Shown here: positions 27,322 to 33,982 of the stretch, in pieces | How the letters are laid out: each line of letters begins with the position of its first letter | How positions within the stretch are numbered: the stretch's first letter is position 1 | Origin: Robiginitomaculum sp. | GTDB lineage: Bacteria; Pseudomonadota; Alphaproteobacteria; Caulobacterales; Maricaulaceae | DNA length: 33,982 nt | Assembly: GCA_027080345.1 (NCBI GenBank) | Contig: JALWSB010000197.1 | Location: 1-33,982 of the forward strand | Direction: 5' to 3' | Notes under the pieces: model-generated | What the model saw: only the letters and a program-made list of their open reading frames with translations | The model's database searches: none | Told to the model about the DNA's origin: nothing | Program-made: the position numbers and the translations under genes

Positions 27322-27349
27322 GTCATTGCCCGGTTAGCCGGGCAATCCA
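27322..27349 (-). repeat. palindromic element TGGATTGCCCGGCTAACCGGGCAATGAC
   Basis: ATTGCCCGG/CCGGGCAAT stem; same family flanks. Confidence 0.85.
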
Positions 27350-27486
27350 GATTGTGAGTCACAACCTCCTCGCCTTTGCCCTCTTCCCAAAGGAGAGGAA
27401 GCACATTTGCGGCGCGCCGGGCGAAATTGAAAAGTCTGGCTTTAAATTGGCGTTTTGTGCTAACCAAGCGAAAACAGGAAAAACGC

Positions 27487-28419
27487 ATGAGCAAGACAAG
27501 TATTACCGGGGCGGTGGTTCAGGCCGGATCGTGCCTTTATGACACCGCGCGCACCATTGAAAAATTTGCAAGTCTGCTGGCTGATGCGGCCAAAAAGGGC
27601 GCCGATCTTGTGATCTTTCCCGAAGCCTTCATTGGCGGTTATCCCAAGGGCGCCGATTTTGGCGCGCGGGTTGGATCACGCAACGTTCAGGGCCGCGATG
27701 AATACCGGCGCTATTATGACGGCGCGGTGATGCTGGGGGATGTGCATTTGGCGCGCATGGCCAAGGCCGTTAAAGCCGCCGGGGCGAGCGTTGTTTGCGG
27801 TGTTATTGAACGCAAAGGGGCGACGCTTTATTGTACGGCGCTTTATTTTGCCCCGGACGGGCGCTTGACCGGCCTGCACAGAAAGCTGATGCCGACGGCG
27901 ATGGAGCGGCTGATATGGGGCTTTGGTGATGGCTCGACCATGGCGGTGCAGGATATGCCTGTGGGCAAGGTCGGGGCGTTGATCTGCTGGGAAAATTATA
28001 TGCCGATGGCGCGCACCCATCTTTACGCGCAAGGGGTGGAATTCTATTGCGCGCCAACGGTTGATGATCGCGCGGTCTGGACGCCCTTAATGCAGACCAT
28101 TGGCGTTGAGGGGCGCTGTTTTGTGCTTTCGGCGGTGCAGCACATGCGCCGCAGCGATGCCCCGGCGGACTATGTTTGCGCCGAAGGTAATGACCCCGAT
28201 ACGGTGCTGATCAATGGCGGCTCGTGCATTGTCTCGCCGTTTGGTGATCTTTTGGCCGGGCCGGTGTTTGGCGAAGATGCTATCCTCACCGCATCGCTGG
28301 ACAAGGCCCAATTGGCGCGGGGCAAATACGATCTTGACACAGTCGGCCATTACGCCCGCCCGGACGTTTTTTCCCTGCACGTCAACACCGCCGCGCAAAA
28401 CGCAGTGGTTGAGGACTAG
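27487..28419 (+). CDS. nitrilase / carbon-nitrogen hydrolase family protein
   Basis: MSKTSITGAVVQAGS...LVIFPEAFIGGYPKG (Glu), HRKLMPTAMERLIWGFGDG (Lys), ALICWENYMPMART (Cys). Confidence 0.93.
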   Translation: MSKTSITGAVVQAGSCLYDTARTIEKFASLLADAAKKGADLVIFPEAFIGGYPKGADFGARVGSRNVQGRDEYRRYYDGAVMLGDVHLARMAKAVKAAGASVVCGVIERKGATLYCTALYFAPDGRLTGLHRKLMPTAMERLIWGFGDGSTMAVQDMPVGKVGALICWENYMPMARTHLYAQGVEFYCAPTVDDRAVWTPLMQTIGVEGRCFVLSAVQHMRRSDAPADYVCAEGNDPDTVLINGGSCIVSPFGDLLAGPVFGEDAILTASLDKAQLARGKYDLDTVGHYARPDVFSLHVNTAAQNAVVED

Positions 28420-30077
28420 CGCGAAAACTTCTGGAACTTGATCCGTTTGGGAATATCCGCATCGGGACCAAGGCGGCGCTTTTTGTCTTCCAGATAATCG
28501 GCAAAATTACCGGCGAACCATTCCACATGGCTATTGCCCTCAAAGGCCAGAATATGGGTGGCAATGCGGTCCAGAAAAAAGCGATCGTGAGAAATAATCA
28601 CGGCGCAGCCGGCAAAGTTCTCCAGCCCTTCTTCCAAAGCGGCGAGGGTTTCGACATCGAGATCATTGGTCGGCTCATCAAGCAGTAAAAGATTGGCTTC
28701 GGTTTTGAGCATTTTGGCCAGATGCACCCGATTGCGCTCCCCGCCCGACAGCTTGCCCACAGGCTTTTGCTGATCGCCGCCTTTGAAATTGAACTGACCG
28801 ACATAGGCGCGGCTGGATATTTCGCGCTTGCCAAGGGTGATGACATCGGAGCCGCCGGAGATTTCCTCCCAAATGGTCTTTGTATCGTCCAGCGCATCGC
28901 GGCTTTGGTTGACATAGCCCAGCTTGACGGTTTCACCGAGGGTCAAAGTGCCGCTATCGGGGGTGTCTTCACCGGCAATCATGCGAAACAGGGTGGTTTT
29001 ACCTGCGCCATTGGGGCCGACAACGCCGACAATGCCCCCCGGCGGCAAAAGGAAATCAAGATCCTTGATCAGTAATTGATCGCCAAAACCCTTGTTGAGA
29101 CTTTTCGCCTCGACGACAACGCCGCCAAGGCGCGGCCCCGGTGGAATGGTGATCTGGGCGGTGCCAACGGCCTCTTTTTCGGCCTTGTTGCGCAGCTCTT
29201 CATAGGCATCGATCCGCGCTTTTGACTTGGCCTGGCGGGCTTTGGGTGACGAGCGGATCCAGTCCAGCTCGCGGGCCAGCGCCTTGCGCCGGGTTTCGTT
29301 TTCACGGCCTTCCTGAACCATGCGCTTTTGCTTTTGCTCCAGCCAGGCGGAATAATTGCCCTCATAAGGAATGCCCTTGCCGCGATCCAGCTCCAGCGTC
29401 CAATTGGTCAGATTATCCAAAAAATAACGATCGTGAGTGACCAGAATAACCGCGCCGGGATATGTGCTTAAATGATGTTCCAGCCAGGCCACCGATTCGG
29501 CATCCAGATGGTTGGTCGGCTCATCCAGAAGAAGAAGGTCGGGCTTGGCCAGAAGCAAACGGCACAGGGCCACCCGGCGGCGCTCGCCGCCTGATAATTT
29601 ATCGACGCTGGCATTGGCGGGCGGACAGCGCAGGGCGTCCATGGCCATTTCGATGCGCGAATCAATGTCCCAGGCATCGCAGGCGTCGATTTTTTCCTGC
29701 AAGGTGTTCATCTCTTCCATAATGTCGTCCGAATAGTCTTCGGCGAGTTTCATGGAAATGGCGTTATAATCATCAAAGAGTTTCTTTTCCGCGCAGCCTT
29801 CAATGACATTGCCCCAGACGTCTTTATCCGGGTCCAGTACCGGCTCCTGGGGCAGGTAACCGGCGGTCGCGCCCTTGGCCAGCCAGGCCTCGCCGGTAAA
29901 ATCACTGTCCTGCCCGGCCATGATGCGCAGCAAGGTGGATTTACCCGAGCCATTGACACCGACAACACCGATTTTGGCATCGGGGAAGAAAGACAAATGA
30001 ATGCCGTCCAGCACTTTCTTGCCGCCGGTATAAACCTTGGAAAGGTCCTGCATATGATAGATAAATTGACGGGCCAT
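28416..30077 (-). CDS. ettA: energy-dependent translational throttle protein EttA (ABC-F ATPase)
   Basis: MARQFIYHMQDLSKVYTGGKKVLDGIHLSFFPDAKIGVVGVNGSGKSTLLRIMAG; two LSGGE(R) ABC signatures; full-length EttA-like architecture. Confidence 0.96.
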   Translation of the reverse strand: MARQFIYHMQDLSKVYTGGKKVLDGIHLSFFPDAKIGVVGVNGSGKSTLLRIMAGQDSDFTGEAWLAKGATAGYLPQEPVLDPDKDVWGNVIEGCAEKKLFDDYNAISMKLAEDYSDDIMEEMNTLQEKIDACDAWDIDSRIEMAMDALRCPPANASVDKLSGGERRRVALCRLLLAKPDLLLLDEPTNHLDAESVAWLEHHLSTYPGAVILVTHDRYFLDNLTNWTLELDRGKGIPYEGNYSAWLEQKQKRMVQEGRENETRRKALARELDWIRSSPKARQAKSKARIDAYEELRNKAEKEAVGTAQITIPPGPRLGGVVVEAKSLNKGFGDQLLIKDLDFLLPPGGIVGVVGPNGAGKTTLFRMIAGEDTPDSGTLTLGETVKLGYVNQSRDALDDTKTIWEEISGGSDVITLGKREISSRAYVGQFNFKGGDQQKPVGKLSGGERNRVHLAKMLKTEANLLLLDEPTNDLDVETLAALEEGLENFAGCAVIISHDRFFLDRIATHILAFEGNSHVEWFAGNFADYLEDKKRRLGPDADIPKRIKFQKFSR

Positions 30078-30168
30078 GTTGCACTCCATGTTCGGGCTAT
30101 ATTCACGCTGGCGCGCAGGTGTATCCATGCGGCGCGGGAATGGCAATATGTACGGACGGAAAGGGGTG

Positions 30169-30660
30169 TCAGTTCACAGTCAAAAGATCGGCGCAAATGG
30201 CTTCCAGCGCGCTTTGGTCTTGCGCATCAAACGCGTCTTTTTGCGTTGAATCAATGTCCAGCACGGCAATGAGTTTTTTGTCCCGGTCAAAAACCGGCAC
30301 AACGATTTCGGAATTGGTGGCGCTGTCGCAGGCGATATGATCGGATATGGCGTGCACATCCCTGACCAACTGCGTAACACCTTTGCGCGCGGCCGCGCCG
30401 CACACCCCGCGGGTAAAGGGAATGCGTAAACACCCCAATGTCCCCTGATAGGGACCAACCACCAGTTCGTCTTCTTTTTGCGGATCAACGAGATAAAAGC
30501 CGGTCCAGTAAAACCGCGGGGCAAAGGCTTGCGCCAATAAACAGGCCGCCGTGGCAAAGCGCGCAATGGGGCTTGGCTCGCCCTTGATGACGGCCAGAAT
30601 ATCCCGGTGCACATCGCGGTATTGCGCCGCTTTGTCGTTATTGTCCATCACCATCACCAT
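30169..30660 (-). CDS. GAF domain protein, free methionine-(R)-sulfoxide reductase-like
   Basis: GPYQGTLGCLRIPFTRGVCGAAA...AISDHIACDSATNSEIVVPVFD: fRMsr-type Cys arrangement. Confidence 0.88.
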   Translation of the reverse strand: MVMVMDNNDKAAQYRDVHRDILAVIKGEPSPIARFATAACLLAQAFAPRFYWTGFYLVDPQKEDELVVGPYQGTLGCLRIPFTRGVCGAAARKGVTQLVRDVHAISDHIACDSATNSEIVVPVFDRDKKLIAVLDIDSTQKDAFDAQDQSALEAICADLLTVN

Positions 30661-31726
30661 CTCCTTTGCTGTGATGCCCCAAAGCCAGAACTTTACGCAT
30701 CAGGCTGGGCAGGGCCTCTTCGTCAAGCCGCCGCACATCCGCCCACCAGCCATCCGCCGGTTGAAAAGATGTGGGGGCCGGGGCGGTAAAAACAACCAGC
30801 TTGAGGGCAAAATGCGTAAACACATGGCGCACCGTGCCGATATTTTCCCAGTTTGCAGGCACCGGGGCCAGGGCACATAAGCCGGCCTGGTTGATTTTTT
30901 CTGATTGCCAGTCCGTGCCGGGTACTTCGCTCATCCCCCCCAACAGCCCTTTTGCGGGGCGCTTTTGCAGATAAACGAACGCCCCTTTGCGTAATATGAA
31001 CGCCGCCCCATGGCGCACAGGTTTTGGTTTTTTTGCGGCGCGGCGCGGATAGGTGGCGGCATCATCATTTTGCCCGGCGGCGCAAAAGGTGTGGATGGGG
31101 CAAAGGGCGCAGGCGGGATTTTTGGGGCGGCATATAAGCGCGCTTAAATCCATCAATGCCTGTGGCCAGTCGGCGCAGCGCGCTTTGGTGACATAGCGCG
31201 CCGCCAGAGCGGTTAATTCTTTTTTGGCGGCGGGCAGGGGTGTTTTTACTTTATGCAGGCGCGCCATTACCCGCTCGACATTGCCATCCACCACATTGGC
31301 AGGGCGGTTATGGGCAATCGCCATAAGCGCCGCCGCCGTATAGGGGCCAATGCCGGGCAAGGAAAGCAGCGCCTTTTCGCCAACCGGAAACACCCCGCCG
31401 TGTTCGGTGGCAACTTTTTGGGCGCAGGCATGAAGATTGCGCGCCCGCGCATAATAGCCAAGCCCGGCCCAGGCGTGCAAAACATCATCAAGCGGCGCCG
31501 CGGCCAGGGCCTGCACATCGGGCCAGCGGGCCAAAAAGCGGGCGTAATAATCGCTGACCACCGCGACGGTGGTTTGTTGCAACATAATTTCGCTCAGCCA
31601 GACCTTGTAAGGGTCAGCCACGGCGCCGGGCGTCTTGCTCCGCCAGGGCAAAGTGCGCCCATGGGTGTCGTACCAGCCAAGAAGGGCGGCGCGCACAGCG
31701 GCGGGGTCGATATGGTTTTTGTGCAT
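30638..31726 (-). CDS. mutY: A/G-specific adenine glycosylase
   Basis: LPWRSKTPGAVADPYKVWLSEIMLQQTTVAVVSDYYARFLARWP...LPGIGPYTAAALMAIA...VDGNVERVMARL; [4Fe-4S] CRPKNPACALCPIHTFC. ORF extends to 31870; MHKNHIDPA start at 31726 chosen. Confidence 0.95.
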   Translation of the reverse strand: MHKNHIDPAAVRAALLGWYDTHGRTLPWRSKTPGAVADPYKVWLSEIMLQQTTVAVVSDYYARFLARWPDVQALAAAPLDDVLHAWAGLGYYARARNLHACAQKVATEHGGVFPVGEKALLSLPGIGPYTAAALMAIAHNRPANVVDGNVERVMARLHKVKTPLPAAKKELTALAARYVTKARCADWPQALMDLSALICRPKNPACALCPIHTFCAAGQNDDAATYPRRAAKKPKPVRHGAAFILRKGAFVYLQKRPAKGLLGGMSEVPGTDWQSEKINQAGLCALAPVPANWENIGTVRHVFTHFALKLVVFTAPAPTSFQPADGWWADVRRLDEEALPSLMRKVLALGHHSKGDGDGDGQ

Positions 31727-31767
31727 GAAGACCAATTGAATCCCAAGGTGGAGTAGCGCATGATTAA

Positions 31768-32373
31768 ATGATGACGGGCATTGAGAAAACCCACAAGAGC
31801 GCGCAAATGCCATCAGCGGCTTTACAAAAGCTGATGGCACATAAACGCATGGACCCTGACGAGGCGGCATTATTGCTGCGCAAACCGGCCCGCCCGGTCT
31901 TTCGTCCGCGGGCGCGCCTGGCCCCGGCGGTGCGGGCGATTATGCGCCCTTTGGCGAAAAAACATCGCGCCAGTTATGCGGAAATTTCCCTGCGCTGGCC
32001 TGAACTGGCCGGGGCGCGTCTGGCGCGGGTCAGTCGGCCACTTAAATTAACCGGCCATGCGGGGGGCGCTATACTGCATATCGAGGCGCGCGGCGGCCCG
32101 GGGGCGGCCTTGATAGAGCTGGAGGCAGATAATCTGGTGGCGCGCATTAATGATGCCTTTGGTGCCGGTACGCTCAGCGCCATCCGGCTCGTGCAGGGGC
32201 GGATCAAACGGCCGGTTGCGGCGCGCCCGCCAAAGCGTACCATGCGCGCCCTGACCCCGAACGAGGTCGCCGCGCTTGATGCGCGTCTTGACGGTCTGCC
32301 CAAAGGACCGCTGCGTGATGCGGTGCGCGCTTTGGGCATGGCGGTCCTGTCACGGGAGAGAGAAAGAGGGTAA
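31768..32373 (+). CDS. DUF721 / DciA-like protein
   Basis: RASYAEISLRWPELAGARLARVSRPLKLTGHAGGAILHIEARGGPGAALIELEADNLVARINDAFGAGTLSAIRLVQG; located divergent to mutY as in many alphaproteobacteria. Confidence 0.8.
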   Translation: MMTGIEKTHKSAQMPSAALQKLMAHKRMDPDEAALLLRKPARPVFRPRARLAPAVRAIMRPLAKKHRASYAEISLRWPELAGARLARVSRPLKLTGHAGGAILHIEARGGPGAALIELEADNLVARINDAFGAGTLSAIRLVQGRIKRPVAARPPKRTMRALTPNEVAALDARLDGLPKGPLRDAVRALGMAVLSRERERG

Positions 32374-32428
32374 CCTCTTGCACAGAATCAAGAATCGACG
32401 ATTCATCGTCATTTACGGGAGTTTTATT

Positions 32429-33100
32429 ATGATTGTTTCACGTCGCCTGATTGCGCTTGCGCTGCCCTTGTTGATGGGTGCGCTGCTGGTCGCCTGCACT
32501 GACAAGGGGACGGCGGACGCGCACGGTAAAAATGAGCGCGCCGATGATATGGCCATGGGCAGCGTCAAAGCCCCGGTTCAGATTATTGAATATGCCTCTT
32601 TGACCTGTCCGCACTGCGCCGAATTTCATGAAAAAGAATTTCCCAAACTGAAAGCCAAATACATTGATACGGGCAAGGTGCGGTTTATTTTTCGCCAATA
32701 CCCCACGGCCCCGGTGCCGTTTGCGGTTGGCGCCGAAGCGGTGGCGCGCTGCGCCGGGCCTGATAAATATTTCGGGCTTCTTGATGTGCTTTTTGATCGC
32801 CAGTCATTTTGGATTCGCTCAGCCAATCCGCGTCAGGCCTTGCTGGATATTGCCGCCACGGCCGGCATTACAAAAGACCAGTTTGACGCCTGCGTCAGCG
32901 ATGAGGAAAATGTCAAACGCATTCAGGACGTCAGCAATTATGCTTCGCAGACCTATAAGATAACCGGTACGCCGTCTTTCATCATAAATGGCAAATACCG
33001 CCCCAAGATTTATAATATGGAAGGTCTGGAAGCCATTATCGAACCGCTTTTGGGCAATAAGGCCAAAGCGAATAAGGCCGAAGCTGAGGCCGAAGGCTGA
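32429..33100 (+). CDS. DsbA-family thiol:disulfide oxidoreductase, probable lipoprotein
   Basis: N-terminal hydrophobic stretch with LLVAC lipobox-like motif; IIEYASLTCPHCAEFHEKEFPKLK; YKITGTPSFIINGK (cis-Pro). Confidence 0.9.
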   Translation: MIVSRRLIALALPLLMGALLVACTDKGTADAHGKNERADDMAMGSVKAPVQIIEYASLTCPHCAEFHEKEFPKLKAKYIDTGKVRFIFRQYPTAPVPFAVGAEAVARCAGPDKYFGLLDVLFDRQSFWIRSANPRQALLDIAATAGITKDQFDACVSDEENVKRIQDVSNYASQTYKITGTPSFIINGKYRPKIYNMEGLEAIIEPLLGNKAKANKAEAEAEG

Positions 33101-33103
33101 TCC

Positions 33104-33982
33104 GTGCAATTCACATCCCTTAAACTGGCTGGTTTTAAATCTTTCGTCGATCCGGCGGAATTTAAAATCGAGCCGGGCCTGACCGGTGTGGTCGGGCCAA
33201 ACGGGTGTGGCAAGTCCAATATCCTTGAATCCCTGCGCTGGGTCATGGGGGCCAATTCGGCCAAGGCCATGCGCGCCGGGGCGATGGATGACGTGATTTT
33301 CTCCGGGACCGGCAATCGCCCGGCCCGCAATCATGCAGACGTTATTCTGACCATTGATAATTCCGACCGCCAGGCCCCGGCCAGTTTTAATGATGATGAT
33401 GTTTTGGAGGTGTCGCGGCGGATCACCCGCGGGGCTGGTTCCACTTACCGGATTAATGGCCGCGAAGTGCGCGCCCGGGATGTGCAATTATTGTTTGCGG
33501 ATGCCTCGACCGGGGCCAATTCGCCCGCTTTGGTGCGTCAGGGGCAAATCTCCGAGTTGATTTCTGCCAAGCCGCAAAACCGGCGCCGTATTCTGGAAGA
33601 GGCGGCGGGCATTTCCGGGCTGCACAATCGCCGCCATGAAGCGGAATTGCGCCTGCGCGCCGCCGAGGCCAATCTGGCCCGGCTGGAGGATGTATTTGGC
33701 GAGATCGAAGCCCAGCACGCGCAGTTAAAAAGGCAAGTACGCGCGGCGGCGCGCTATCGTAAAATCTCTGCCACTATGCGGGCGCTGGAGGCGTTTGCGG
33801 CGCATTTACGCTGGAGCGAGGCGCAACAACAGGTACAGGAACAAACCGCCCGGCTGGCCGCTTTGCAGGGCGAAGCGGCGGACCTGGCCGCACGGGCCGC
33901 GAAAGCCCGGGCAGATATAGAGGGCGCGGGCGATGGGCTGGAGGATTTGCGCACGGAAGAGGCGGTGGCCGCGGCGCTGGTG
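33104..33982 (+). CDS. smc: chromosome segregation protein SMC, N-terminal part (runs off the right edge)
   Basis: GTG start; [49 protein letters not shown]...[41 protein letters not shown]; open through the window end, so absent from the ORF track. Confidence 0.97.
   Translation, partial: MQFTSLKLAGFKSFVDPAEFKIEPGLTGVVGPNGCGKSNILESLRWVMGANSAKAMRAGAMDDVIFSGTGNRPARNHADVILTIDNSDRQAPASFNDDDVLEVSRRITRGAGSTYRINGREVRARDVQLLFADASTGANSPALVRQGQISELISAKPQNRRRILEEAAGISGLHNRRHEAELRLRAAEANLARLEDVFGEIEAQHAQLKRQVRAAARYRKISATMRALEAFAAHLRWSEAQQQVQEQTARLAALQGEAADLAARAAKARADIEGAGDGLEDLRTEEAVAAALV

Noticed and set aside
31727-31870. Extended N-terminus of MutY
   Set aside because: Overlaps the divergent dciA-like gene and its upstream region; conserved MutY sequence begins after the internal Met at 31726.
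1-33982. tRNA or rRNA genes
   Set aside because: No T-loop GGTTCRANTCC-type or rRNA-like sequence was recognised by eye; a tRNAscan/Rfam run would be decisive.

Overview
The window is a GC-rich alphaproteobacterial chromosome segment or contig. Most of it is compact housekeeping sequence. From left to right it holds: (-) dxs (partial) / ispA / xseB / phosphohistidine phosphatase / HDAC-like deacetylase / SDR / lepB; (+) DUF4870-like membrane protein and a CE15-like esterase lipoprotein; (-) RND permease and adaptor; (+) SdpR/SdpI-like pair; (+) a three-gene putative redox operon (small membrane protein, ferric-reductase-like TM domain fused to a Rieske domain, Cys-motif exported protein); (-) epoxide-hydrolase-like gene, divergent from (+) MarR / enoyl-CoA hydratase / VOC; (-) mutL; (+) ZnuD-like TonB receptor; (+) a two-repeat hypothetical protein; (+) ffh-rpsP-rimM-trmD-rplS; (+) nitrilase; (-) ettA / fRMsr / mutY; (+) dciA-like / dsbA-like / smc (partial). 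The main points for a second look are: (1) a perfect 31-bp inverted repeat at the left edge that breaks dxs and looks like a fold-back assembly artefact; (2) a dispersed family of small palindromes with constant TGGAT...ATGAC flanks but covarying stems, with six copies or relics in about 430 bp before mutL; (3) the Rieske/ferric-reductase/Cys-motif operon; (4) a toxin-less SdpR/SdpI pair with an operator-overlapped, apparently leaderless promoter; (5) a Zur-box-like site before the TonB receptor; (6) a multi-hairpin leader before ffh; (7) a GANTC cluster before the dsbA-like gene. No CRISPR array, tRNA, rRNA, prophage or transposase was found.
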